From contig CM060693.1 in the NCBI GenBank assembly GCA_030686995.1, positions 118,943,228-119,007,227 on the forward strand: a DNA stretch of 64,000 nucleotides, in the 5' to 3' direction. Numbering within the stretch: the first letter of the stretch is position 1; every line of letters begins with the position of its first letter. Below the pieces are notes generated by a model, which saw only the letters and a list, made by a program, of their open reading frames with translations, was not told the origin of the DNA and searched no databases. The position numbers were made by a program, and so were the translations under genes. The DNA is from Artemisia argyi (lineage: Eukaryota > Streptophyta > Magnoliopsida > Asterales > Asteraceae). This document shows, piece after piece, positions 22,678-33,667 of this stretch.

Positions 22678-23546
22678 ATCCCCCACACTAAACTATTGCT
22701 AGTCCCTAGCAATCTTTTTGAGAAAAATTAATGGATTTGAAGTCTCTTTACCAAAATCCATCACTTCTGGAGTAGCCAAGTGTAAGAACTGTGGCACACC
22801 TGATAGCCGTGTGATTTTGAGCAAACCACCAGCTTTCAACGGATTTGATTTGTCTTTACCAGGAGCCGTTTACTCCTGGACTAGCCAACTCTTGATGGAA
22901 CAGTCAACATCTTGGTGAGTTGATTACCAATTATGGTTTTCCACGGCCTTTACCACAAGCCATAATCTTGCGGGCTAGCCAACTCATTAGCTTTTGAGGA
23001 TAATGGGGAGTTGAGGAACCATACAATTTTTGGCAAATTGCAAGCCATCAACGGGTTTGAGTTATCTTTACCAAGAGCCGTTTGCTCCTGGATTAGCCAA
23101 TCCCTTTTGTCATTTAGACAAGGCGAATTGATAACCACAAAAATTTTGAAATAAAGTGAAATTTTTTTTTAAAATTTTGGCCAAAAAGGGGGGTACTAGA
23201 CGGTATATTTTGATAAAATTCGCTAGAATTTTCCCCTCCCCCACACTTAGAGTTGAATATTGTCCTCAATATTCAAAGCCCCGACGATTATGCCGAAATT
23301 TTGAATGAAAGACGAGAATATTAAAAGCTAATTGTGGGAATGTCATTTGTATTTTTCACTTTATTTATTCAAACACACATTTTTTTTTTGGAAAGATATA
23401 TACAACTCAAGTAGCTGCGGGGGGTGGCCACTCCCCCACACTAAGGTGTTAGAAAATAGAAGGAAATCAGATACACAGGTGAAAACCCGTTTTTGTTGTT
23501 ACTTGTTTTTGTTTGTCGAGTCGCTAGCTTGACTCGATCCCCGAAT
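22678..23546 (-). other. Element E 3' untranslated region with PPT and hairpins
   Basis: 869 bp between the integrase stop and the 3' LTR. In sense direction: a PPT-like TTAGTGTGGGGGAG (about 23431), a 10-bp hairpin with AGGA loop (23276-23253) then TAAGTGTGGGGGAGGGG, a row of four hairpins (23091-22751), an 8-bp hairpin with GGA loop (22713-22695), and the terminal PPT TTTAGTGTGGGGGATT (about 22691-22678) abutting the LTR start TGATGAGTG. No env ORF. The same order occurs in element G. Confidence 0.8.
22751..23091 (-). ncRNA. Four-hairpin array in element E 3' untranslated region
   Basis: Four similar stem-loops at 23071-23091, 22953-22973, 22859-22879 and 22751-22770, each within a GGCTA-stem-GGTAAAG-like context in the sense strand. 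Stem arms (sense) are CCAGGAGC/GCTCTTGG, CCGCAAG/CTTGTGG, CCAGGAG/CTCCTGG and CCAGAAGT with a partly paired partner. Differences between units, and from the copies in G, mostly keep pairing or use G-U pairs. Probably a cis-acting RNA element of the transcript, not an independent RNA gene; function unknown. Confidence 0.55.
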
Positions 23547-26253
23547 TCATTGGTCCATGGGGAAAGTTTGGAGGTCCGGGACAACAGGTGGTATGTCCCC
23601 TCCAAAATAGTGTTTCAACCGATGCCCATTTACTTTGAAATTCGGACCGTCGTCTTGAGATAACTCGACGGTACCATAAGGATAAACTTTGGCAACGGTG
23701 AAAGGTCCAGTCCAACGGGTTTTAAGCTTACCCGAAAAGATCTTTAATCGAGAGTTAAAAAGAAGGACTCGGTCACCAATGTTGAAAACGCGGTTTTTAA
23801 TTTTGGAGTCATGGATCTTTTTGGTTTTTTCTTTATAGATTAAAGAGTTTTCATAAGCTTGATCACGAAGTTCATTGAGTTCATTGAGTTGAACTTTCCT
23901 GTGATCGCCCGCAGACTTAAGATCAAAATTAGCATTCTTCAAAGCCCAATAAGCTTTGTGCTCGAGCTCAATCGGCAGATGACATGCTTTTCCATACACG
24001 AGCTTATAAGGAGTACACCCGATGGGTGTTTTATAAGCCGTGCGAAAAGCCCATAGAGCGTCGACTAACTTATCCGACCAAGAGGCACGGTTTTCGCCTA
24101 CGGTTCTTTCAAGAATTCTTTTCAAACCTCGGTTTGAAACCTCCACTTGCCCATTCGTTTGTGGGTGATAGGCGGTAGCAAGTCGGTGAGTGACACCATA
24201 CTTGAGCATGACTTTTGCAAATTGTTCGTTGCAGAAGTGAGTACCGCGATCGCTTATGATAGCGCGGGGGGTTCCAAACCTTGAGAATAACGACTTCAAA
24301 AATTTTACAACTACTCGGGCATCGTTGGTTGGGAGAGCTTTTGCTTCGACCCATTTTGACAAGTAGTCAACGGCCACGAGTATGTACTTATTCCCTCGTG
24401 AAGACGGGAACGGCCCCATAAAGTCTATGCCCCATACATCAAAGATTTCACACACTTGGATGACGTTTTGAGGCATTTCATCCCATTGTGTGATCTTTCC
24501 CTGACGTTGACACGAGTCACAAGATTTGACTAGGTCATGGGCGTCTTTATAAATGGAGGGCCAATAAAAACCGGACTCAAAGACTTTTCGAGCGCTGTAG
24601 TTCGGGCCATGATGTCCCCCGGTGGGTCCATTATGACAAGCCTTTAGGATTTCCATGGCTTCTTGGCCATGAACACACCTTCGAATAACCTGATCCGCAA
24701 AAATTTTAAACAGATAGGGATCGTCCCAAAAGTAGTGATTAACATCTTTGAAAAACTTGCTCTTTTGGTGGGACGACATCCCTTTGACAACGAAATTCCC
24801 CGCATGGTAGTTTGCAAAGTCGGCAAACCATGGGGTACTGGAATCACCATGAGAGGAAATCACATTGAGTGTCTCGAGAGGAAACGTTTCGTTTATTTCC
24901 TTTTTCTCGAGAACTCCTTGATGAGGATTCTCTAATCGGGAAAGATGGTCAGCAGCGAGATTCTCGGCTCCTTTTTTATCACGAATGATGATATCAAATT
25001 CTTGTAGGAGGAGAACCCAACGGAGCAATCTCGGCTTAGCGTCTTGCTTGGCAAAGAGATATTTTAGAGCCGAGTGGTCCATGTACACTATGCACTTAGT
25101 CAAGATCAAATATGGCCGAAACTTCTCAAACGCATACACCACGGCTAGTAATTCTTTTTCCGTTGTGGTGTAATGAGCTTGAGCTTCGGTCAAGGTTTTG
25201 CTTGCATAATGAATCGGCTGAAAATGTTTGGTTTTTCGTTGCCCCAAGACCGCACCCATTGCAAAATCACTTGCATCACACATGAGTTCGAAAGGTTGGT
25301 CCCAATCGGGGGCAACTAGAATGGGTGCCTCGGTAAGCTTTTTCTTGAGAGTTTGAAAAGCTTCGATGCACTCATCGGAGAAGACAAATGGAGTTTCTTT
25401 TTCAAGAAGTCGGGTCATAGGCCTAGCTATCTTCGAGAAATCTTGGATGAATCTCCGATAGAAGCCGGCATGACCCAGGAAACTCCGAACACCTTTGACA
25501 GTAGTGGGAGGAGGAAGCTTAGCAATGACATCGATTTTAGCTTTATCAACCTCAATCCAACTCTTGGAAATCTTATGGCCAAGGACAATTCCTTCCTTGA
25601 CCATGAAATGACTTTTCTCCCAATTTAGACTAAGATTGGTGTCTTCACATCTTTGAAGCATTTTGTCTAGATTGGAGAGACATGATTCGAATGAATTCCC
25701 AACGACCGAAAAATCATCCATGAAGACCTCCATTGTTTTCTCGATCATGTCATGAAAAATGGCCATCATGCATCTTTGAAACGTGCCCGGAGCATTGCAT
25801 AAGCCAAAAGGCATGCGTCGATAAGCAAATGTTCCGTATGGGCACGTAAAAGTCGTTTTTTTTTTTTATCTTGAGGATCGATGGGAATTTGGAAATAACC
25901 CGAAAAACCGTCAAGGAAACAATAGTATTCGTTTCCCGCCAATCTTTCGAGCATTTGATCCATGAAAGGTAATGGAAAGTGGTCTTTACGGGTGGCGTCG
26001 TTTAATTTTCGATAATCAATGCAAACGCGCCAACCTGTCACCAATCGAGTTGGAATCAACTCGTTATCATCATTTTTTACAACCGTTATGCCACCCTTTT
26101 TGGGCACACAATGAACGGGACTCACCCAAGGACTATCCGAAATAGGGTAGATCAAACCGGCATCAAGAAGTTTAATGACCTCTTGCTTGATAACCTCATG
26201 AATCTTAGGATTTACCCGTCTTTGTTGTTGGACCACCGGTTTATAGTTATCCT
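23547..26253 (-). pseudogene. Element E pol: RT, RNase H, integrase
   Basis: The upstream part (26253 to about 25860) carries RT motifs (SPWVSPVHCVPKKGG, TGWRVCIDYRKLN, LDGFSGYFQIPI) and runs out of frame at a T-rich tract near 25855-25870. The downstream frame (25814-23547, 755 codons) is uninterrupted: [12 protein letters not shown], catalytic FMDDFSV, RNase H ([24 protein letters not shown]), integrase zinc region ([17 protein letters not shown]), catalytic D/D/E ([24 protein letters not shown]) and C-terminal domain ([12 protein letters not shown]). This is the cleanest pol frame of the Athila elements here; enzyme residues are all present. Protease and gag upstream are broken and F splits the RT, so the element is not autonomous now. 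Confidence 0.9.
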
Positions 26254-26768
26254 TGATAAGATCGTTTATAGCTCGAGGTTGTTTAGACCTCATCTAGGGA
26301 TTGCACAATAATAATGAATGAACACGATACACAGCGGAATAAACAAATATATCATTATTATTGCTAACAAGGTTTCTCGTCATCATTTCTACTCTAACAT
26401 ACACCAAAGCCCCAATGCTACGTGATCAAGTGTAGCACGGTTACAATCTAACAGCTATCTAAGATAGTTGAGGCTTAACATCAATCTACCCTAGGTGTTT
26501 CCCATAAAACACCTGTACACACAAGTCTAGGCGTTTCCAGCCCTAGACATACACACACGTTTTCTGTATATTACATTATGGAAGACTTATTGAAACATAT
26601 TCCCTGTATCTCTTTATATAATAGAGATACTAGGGTTACAAGGAATAAACTAATAAAATAAAAGATATGCTGTAATCTTTTTCTTTCTTTGCAAGTTTCT
26701 TCCTTTGTATCCATAAGTCCTTCATCTTTCATATTTGTCAATATCAACTCAAAGTATAATTCCTAACA
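26254..26768 (-). repeat. Element F 3' LTR (left copy)
   Basis: 515 bp, almost identical to 28780-29294. Differences seen include acagcgg/acaacag, catttctac/catctctac, acatattcc/acctattcc and ttgtatcc/ttgtctcc. Confidence 0.92.
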
Positions 26769-28764
26769 ATCTTCCCCTAGTTGATATGACAAAACCAAGT
26801 GTATGAAAGATGTCGTCTTCCCCTCAAACCATGCATATCATCAAGGATCTTCAAGCTGCAATCTTGTAAATCTTCTTCCCCTTTTTGTCATCATCAAATA
26901 GGGGACAAATGTATGCAACCTTGATCTTCACAACCACGAATCAATATTACACATCCAATTCATCTTTCCAATGTTTCAAAGTCGCCCACCATTAAGTTTT
27001 CTGCATCTATAAATGGACTTGAAACAATAGAAATCAAAACCATCAGTAGTAATAACAACTAGCAGTAGCAAAAACCTTCACCTCGATGTAGCATATAAAT
27101 GGTTAAACATTTAAACACTTAAGCTTCCCTGAAACCCATATGTTAACCATGTATAAAATGTAGGCTCCATGTAATGATTACTGATGAAGAAAACTAAGTA
27201 TAACCAACTTGATGCTGAAGTAGAACCACCCAATCTTGTGCCTTATATCTTGTACTAAAATTGACTTCGAACGTATACTTAACGTATAGGGAGATCGCAA
27301 CCTCTTGACAAAAAATCACTGAGCACAATAACGTAACTCCTTCAAGTGTTTTGTCAATTCGTAGTCACCTGAACGAACAAACAAGTTACCTCCAACTGAA
27401 AAGGTATAATAAAACACAATCTTGTGAAACTCCACTTCATCGTCAAATAGGTGATAAAAACCTTTCTTCGTAATCAATTAGAATCAAATAAGAACGAGCC
27501 ATAAATCTATTAAGCACCGAAACCAAAAATCATAACTCTTGTGTGTGTGTCTTCCCCTGTGAGTGTATTGGAACCAACCTGTTCCAAATTAAACATATAC
27601 TTCCCCTCACTGCTCGTAACTCATGCCCATATTACTGCCTTTTAAAACATTAAGCATAGCAGTGGTAACTTTGCACTAGCAGTGGAAACGATTAGCGTGC
27701 AGTGGTAACACTCTAAAGCTAGCAGTGGTAATATCGAGTCAGCAGTGGAAATATCAAAGCGAGCAGTGGTAAAAATTTAGCCTTGCAGTGGTAACGTATA
27801 AGACTTGCAGTGGAAACGAGGAACGTGCAGTGGTAAAATTCAACCTGTAAATACTTCGAATCCACCAATCCCATGATTCTCTCGACATCAACACACTACA
27901 ACACAAATCATATAAACATGTAGCTTCTGATTTTTCTCATGTTGCAGCCAAGACCAATATCGTACAACAGTTGCAACAAACTACCAACCTACTGTCCATG
28001 TGATCCACAACCTTTTTCATTTTCTTGTCGCCACATATATCAAACAGCAGCAGCCTCATGTGATTCACCTTCATAATAGAACAATAATAATTGCACATAC
28101 TGACCCACGAATGAATTAAAGTCACCTATGTACTAATTAATTAGGTACGAGGTAACAATCACAATTATTCACCAATCAGCATCAACCACATATCCATCCT
28201 TCAATTTACCACTCTCATACTTAATTAGGGTTTTTGAAAAATAAGTAGTAATCCAAAACCCTAGAAATCACTGCTAGGTCAGAACCAAGCTTGAACTAAT
28301 GTTAGGGTTTCAACCAATTAGGGTTTAATATAGCAACAACAGCACCAATAAATTCACCATGAATAGCAGCACACTGAGTAATAAATGCAGAACCAAAACC
28401 CTAAAACAACGATAGCACCAATTCTCAACTATTAGTATAAAGACGACACTTTTTAGCCTTTAGTGACACTTTTTAGAGTCACTAGAAACCCTAAAAATTC
28501 GAAATAATATACCTCTCTGCAGCAGTTTTCAAGAATTTTTATCTTTTTATTAGAAGCTCAGATTGAAGATCCCTCCGGTGAAACTCTTCTTTGACATGTA
28601 GAGAAGCTCCAATAAAAATTTCAGCCCGATCCAACGGTTAACGAAGGAGATATCGATGTTTGAAAACTGGCCTGCAGTGAGTTTTGAAGATACGAACCAG
28701 ATTCGAATTTTCTTCCATCTTCGATAAACCAAACCTTGTTTAATCCCACGATCACGAGCCCCAT
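26769..28764 (-). other. Element F non-coding interior
   Basis: About 2 kb without a plausible ORF. Sense strand near the 3' end: GATGACAAAAAGGGGAAG, then TGAGGGGAAGACG, then the terminal CTAGGGGAAGATT, that is, three PPT-like strings as found at Copia 3' ends. It also holds the GCAGTGG array (27659-27836) and AACCCTA/TAGGGTTT words near 28220-28400. Nothing else recognised. Confidence 0.65.
27659..27836. repeat. Nine-copy interspersed motif GCAGTGG(T/A)AA in element F
   Basis: Copies start at 27659, 27679, 27699, 27722, 27742, 27763, 27785, 27807 and 27827. Six are GCAGTGGTAA and three GCAGTGGAAA. The 10-bp motif is kept while the 10-13-bp spacers are not. Spacing 20-23 bp is close to two helical turns and not a multiple of three, which argues for a protein- or RNA-binding array rather than coding repeats. 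Confidence 0.8.
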
Positions 28765-28777
28765 GTCTCTGATACCA
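28765..28777 (-). other. Element F primer-binding site
   Basis: Minus-strand TGGTATCAGAGAC two bases inside the 5' LTR. It matches the standard Copia primer site pairing with the initiator methionine tRNA 3' end. Confidence 0.85.
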
Positions 28778-28779
28778 AT

Positions 28780-29294
28780 TGATAAGATCGTTTATAGCTC
28801 GAGGTTGTTTAGACCTCATCTAGGGATTGCACAATAATAATGAATGAACACGATACACAACAGAATAAACAAATATATCATTATTATTGCTAACAAGGTT
28901 TCTCGTCATCATCTCTACTCTAACATACACCAAAGCCCCAATGCTACGTGATCAAGTGTAGCACGGTTACAATCTAACAGCTATCTAAGATAGTTGAGGC
29001 TTAACATCAATCTACCCTAGGTGTTTCCCATAAAACACCTGTACACACAAGTCTAGGCGTTTCCAGCCCTAGACATACACACACGTTTTCTGTATATTAC
29101 ATTATGGAAGACTTATTGAAACCTATTCCCTGTATCTCTTTATATAATAGAGATACTAGGGTTACAAGGAATAAACTAATAAAATAAAAGATATGCTGTA
29201 ATCTTTTTCTTTCTTTGCAAGTTTCTTCCTTTGTCTCCATAAGTCCTTCATCTTTCATATTTGTCAATATCAACTCAAAGTATAATTCCTAACA
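28780..29294 (-). repeat. Element F 5' LTR (right copy)
   Basis: Partner of 26254-26768, same length, ending CTAACA before the ATCCT duplication. Confidence 0.92.
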
Positions 29295-29299
29295 ATCCT

Positions 29300-30147
29300 C
29301 CATCAAAATCTTGTTCATACAAAATTCCGGGTTAATACCCTTGATGTCGAAAAGCCTCCAAGCAATAGCTCGCTTGTGGGACTTTAAAACCTTGAGAAGA
29401 GCGGTTTTGTTTTCCTCATTCAAGTCTTTAGCGATTATGACGGGAAACTTATCGTCCCCCTCCAAAAACGCGTACTCGAGATGAGGCGGAAGTTCCTTGA
29501 GTTCGACATCGGGAAAGTCATCAGTTTTTTCAACATCTTTGACTTCCACATTATGAAGTTCTTTTGGAGGAAGAGATGAAGGATCATCATTGAGCAACTT
29601 CTCGAGGAGAAGTATGTCTTCCTCGGGATTGATAGAATCATAATCAACATGAGAATCACACGACAAACAAGCTTCGATTTCTTCCAAAATGAAGTCACCT
29701 CCCAAAAATGGAGTAAGAGAGGGGGGAGAGACATCATTAGAAGGATTGATTGATCCTTGCACATGTAACACTTCTTCAAGGTAGTCATCGCATCCGACAT
29801 CGATGAAATCAATTTGGTTAATTGCTTCTCGTTCAAGTTCGAGAAGATCTTTTGAAGACGTCGATTAATGCACGAGCCGTTTTTAAGAATGGTCTTCCCA
29901 AAATAAGGGGGACATGAGGATCGGCATCAAAATCGACGACTACGAAGTCGGCAGGAAAATGGAACTTGCTAACCTTCACAAAGACATCTTCAGCAATACC
30001 CTTCGGAATCGTAACCGAACGAGTTGCTAATTCGAGAGTCATTCGTGTTGGTGTAAGCTCGGGAAGTGAAAGTTTTTACCAAATCGAGAAAGGCATGAGG
30101 TTTATGCTAGCGCCAAGATCGGCCAAGGCAAAGCATTCCTCAAGCTT
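29300..30147 (-). pseudogene. Element E protease and RT N-terminal linker
   Basis: On minus: protease start LADLGASINLM (retropepsin D-L-G-A-S) near 30110, a stop in the following S-I-W-stop stretch near 30075, then [20 protein letters not shown] and [19 protein letters not shown] (30042 to about 29860). A deletion and frame change there removes the usual segment after the protease. The linker resumes in another frame (29771-29300): FILEEIEACL, PPHLEYAFLEGDDKFPVIIA, RAIAWRLFDIKGINPEF. F is inserted directly after KILMED. Non-functional copy. Confidence 0.8.
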
Positions 30148-32234
30148 TTAGAAATCACATGGAATGAGAAATTTTCCGGGGTCTCCTAATTTTTCAGGAA
30201 GTTTCTTAAGGAGAACCGCCGAACAATTTTCGTTCAAACGGGTTTTGGTGAGTTCAAATAGTTTCTCTTTGTTACTTAGAAGACTCTTGAAAGTGGAAGC
30301 AAACTTGGGCATATAGAGAAGAGCATCCGCGAAACAAATGTCGAAGTGTAATTTTTGAAAAATTTCAAGAAACTTTTTCATTTGATCATTAGTTTGCTCG
30401 CGGAGTCTTTGATTAAACGCGAAGGATATGGCATTGAAGCTTTTTGTTGAACGGGATTTTCCGATGGTTCAAAAACAATTCCCGGTTTTGATTTGGTTTT
30501 TGGGACAACATGAGGTTGGACGTGTGCGGTACTTCGTGTACTTGTGATTTGCACCTTGTCCTTTGAAGCCTCGTGTTCACGTTCCACTACCTCGGGAGGA
30601 GAAGAAGATGAGGTAGTAGGAACCGTGGGTCCATCATAAGAAACTCCACTACGGGTTGTGATCGCCTTTACATCGCCCTTCGGGTTGGCGATCGTGTTGC
30701 TTGGTAGCGTTCCTGATCCCGAAGGTCGATCATTTAAAGACTTCTTAAGTTCAGAAATCTGACCGATCAACAACCTATTGGTTTCTTCTTGAGCTTTCAT
30801 AAATTGCTTCTACAATTCATCGGTTGATGATTGAGGTTGAGCAACGGTTTGATTTTGAGGAAAGTTTTGAGCTCGGTTGTTTTGATTGAAACCTTGATTT
30901 TGAAAATTTCCATGGTTTTGATTACCATGAAAATTGTTTCCTTGATTGAAATTACCATAACCTTGGTTTCTATTCAAGTTTCCTTGATTTTGAGAACCTT
31001 GGTTGTAATTTCCCCCTTGATTTTGATATTGGTTCATAGGGGCTTGAAATTGGTTTTGAACATTCGGGTTTCTTTGTTGTTGATTTTGATTGAATCTATT
31101 TGGATTGTTGGGTTGAGAGAAACCGGGTGGACCACTTTGATTGTTAGCACGGTAATTTAGTTCCATTTGAGGACGGTATTGGTTACCTCCTTGATTAGGA
31201 TTACCGACTATTGCATTTACTTCAAAAGGATTGCCATCGGTGGCAGTACAATTGTAGTAAGCGTGTGGACCACCACAAGTAACACAAGTATCAACCTTTT
31301 TGACTTCAGCAGGTTGAGAAGAGAGTTTCTTTGTTTTGGTGAGAACCAAAGCATGAATAGCTTCCGTGAGCTTGTCAAGTCTAGCATCGGTGCTAGATTG
31401 AGCCACGGGTGATGAGGAAGAAGGACCAACATTAATTTGTGAAACAACCGATTTGCTTCGTGAAATGCGGACCTTAGACTTGTTTTCAATGATCATCAAA
31501 GCATCTTTGGTGGTGCGATTCAAGAAGTTGCCTCCCGCGGACGCATTAAGAGAGTCTTGATCGACTTGGCTCACACCATTATAGAAAGTGTCGAGTTGCA
31601 TTAACTCAGAAAAACCGTGATGAGGACATTTACGAAGCATGTCCTTGTAACGATCCCATGCCTCACCGAATGATTCATCAAATTTTTGAGTGAATTTCAT
31701 GATCTCATTCTTGAGGGCGGTGGTTTTGGATGGAGGAAAGAATTCCTTGACAAACTTCTTGACCAAATCTTCCCACGTTTCAATCGATCGAGGGGGTTGT
31801 TTGTCTAGCCAATTTTTGGCAGCCCCATCGAGGGAAAACGGGAAGAGGAGAAGTTTGATAGCTTCCTCAGGGACATTTTTGCATTTGATGGTAGACGTGA
31901 TTTTGTTGAACCATCGAATGTGATCTTGAGGATCGTCCCTCTCGAAACCATAGAATTGACGCGAGGTGACTAAGTTAATCAACCCCGTCTTAAGTTCGAA
32001 TTTGTCAGCCACGATGGCTGGAATGATGATAGCATCTCCGTAACCCTCGATGGGTGCTTGGAGAAGCTCATTCATAGTGGGCTCGGCCGCCATGATTGGA
32101 ATAGTACGAAACTCGGGTTCGACTATTCGATTGGTACGTCGTCGATTACGCCTTCTTCTTGGAATGTTATTTAGCGATTGCAAAGGACTCGTTAACGTAG
32201 ACGAACGTGTGCGCATGCACCACAAAAATATCAA
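30148..32234 (-). pseudogene. Element E gag
   Basis: Long open stretch 32234-30810 (474 codons), probably starting at the internal MRTRSS methionine, followed by a TAG at 30810-30812 within DEL-stop-KQFMK, then 140 codons, a frame change near 30390, and a last piece to 30148. Gag domain: YGFERDDPQDHIRWFNKIT, LLLFPFSLDGAAKNWL, EFFPPSKTTALKNEI, SFGEAWDRYKDMLRKCPHHGF. Zinc knuckle C-x2-C-x3-H-x4-C (CVTCGGPHAYYNC) near 31290-31250, then a long Asn/Gln/Gly-rich tract (NQGNFNQG-type repeats), probably disordered. The C-terminus carries PSGSGTLPSNTIANP and ITTRSG, shared with D and G. Forms the particle shell in intact relatives. Confidence 0.87.
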
Positions 32235-32743
32235 TTAAAACAATACCACTTTAAAGACAAGGGAACTTAAACCAATAATCAAGTACGCAAGGTTAACTTC
32301 TAAAGAAAAACGCACAAAGGAGCGGGAGAGAAGAATGGATCTCTCACTGGGCGAAGTTCGTTGGATCGCCACATACCGTTTCGACTCCTCTTAAAGTGTG
32401 TTTCTCGTTTAAAAGTTTTCCAAAACGCAAGTGATACAAAGGCAAGTTTTGATCTTTTGTTTGGGAACTTATTATGGTCACACCCCCAGTTGGTAGGTGT
32501 TCTGCCTTGGTTTGCGGTGGTAAGATTTTAATGTTGTAATTATTAAACAATAAAACGGGAAAATCTTTTTGTGTTTTTCTTAACTTTTATAGATATGATA
32601 CATATACTAGAAACAAAAGAAAAATATTTTTGGTTTTTTATACGTTTTATAAAAGCGTAACTTCTTGCGAAGGTTCTACAAGACTAATCGTCTAAACCTT
32701 ATCGAGACTTTCGACACACAGCCTCCCCGGCAGCGGCGCCATT
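32235..32743 (-). other. Element E 5' leader with primer site and conserved hairpin
   Basis: Leader between the 5' LTR and gag. Primer site on minus, TGGCGCCGCTGCCGGGG (32741-32725), resembles the complement of the tRNA-Asp 3' end as in Athila. A hairpin (32500-32480; arms ACACC/GGTGT) is followed by ATAATAAGTTCCC and AAAACTTGCCTTTGTATC, both conserved in D and G. Possible packaging, dimerisation or translation element; no experimental basis. Confidence 0.7.
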
Positions 32744-33624
32744 TGATTCGTTGTGTTTTGGTGTGTAAACAACAATTTATCAAAATATCAACAAACGTGA
32801 AGTTTAATTTGTCGTGAGACAAATAAACGTGAAGTAAAACGAGTAAACCGTTTAGGAAAACGATTACCCCGCAAAACTTGTGAAAGTGATATTCAAATTG
32901 TGAGACCGGGAAGTGATTTCCCGGGTCGTACCCCAACGAGGTGTGAATGGAAAGCTTCGAATGAGATTTGGATTAAAATCTTGTATGATTGGAAAAGTTA
33001 TTTGGTTTTGCGATACGTTAATTTAACGAAATTTAAAATTAACGAACGAATGTAAAAACAAATTAACCTAAGGCAACTAATAATCTAAGAAATTCCTAAA
33101 AACTACGGGAAGACATATTTAGGTATCGGGAATCCTAAAACGTTAACTAAATTAAAAATGCGACTATATATAAAAATTACGCGAGAGCGCAAAATAAAAC
33201 GCGAATTTTATGTTCTAGACGTCCTACGGGTTTACGAATAATTTTCTAACATACTAAATGACAAAGGAAATTTTTAGGAAAAAGAAAATTAATTTTATGA
33301 CTAAAATTCTATTTATTATAATTAAATTACTCTATTAACTAAGTTAAATTAAAATAAATACTAAAACTATTGCAATAAATCTAAAAAAAATTTGGAAATT
33401 AACTTGAACTAATATTCACCTAAGAAAAATACTGGATTTGAAAAAGCTTCTACGGATAAGCTGGGAAAAGCTCAAACAGTTAAACAAGCTAATAAGTGTT
33501 AAAAGCTACAACTACTATAAAAGATTTGATCAAGTAAATTATTTGAGAAAAGACCTTAGGGCGCAGTGGTTGAGGTGTGGGTTGTGGGCTGTGAGACCAG
33601 GGTTCGATCCCTAGTTTTTGCAAA

Positions 33625-33667
<43 letters not shown>

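Larger units (their letters stand above)
26254..29294 (-). mobile_element. Element F: 3-kb non-autonomous Copia-type LTR element nested in E
   Basis: Two 515-bp LTRs (26254-26768 and 28780-29294) start TGATAAG and end CTAACA on +, flanked by a perfect duplication ATCCT (26249-26253, 29295-29299). On minus, the primer site TGGTATCAGAGAC next to the 5' LTR is the Copia iMet-type, and the 3' LTR is preceded by CTAGGGGAAGAT, a Copia-like PPT. The 2-kb interior has no recognisable gag or pol frame, so it is a small LARD/TRIM-like parasite of Copia machinery (inference). I count about five differences between the LTRs by eye, so it is young and the latest event in this nest. Confidence 0.9.

Noticed and set aside
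22678..23546. Envelope ORF after pol in element E (also looked for in G, 53014-53902)
   Set aside because: Some Athila elements carry an env-like ORF here, but the space is under 0.9 kb and filled with hairpins and PPT motifs; no long frame on the sense strand.
27659..27836. CRISPR-like array (regular short repeats with unique spacers)
   Set aside because: Repeats are only 10 bp with 10-13-bp spacers, inside a plant retrotransposon; no CRISPR has this geometry and no cas genes exist here.
28550..28819. 89-codon frame on minus at the 5' end of element F
   Set aside because: It crosses LTR, primer site and interior, so it cannot be a single conserved protein; no Gag motif.
30831..31160. Ile/Leu-rich frames opposite the Asn/Gln-rich Gag tracts (also 38509-38838 and 48385-48669)
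   Set aside because: Antisense readings of NQG-type repeats give hydrophobic strings that mimic membrane proteins; not genes.
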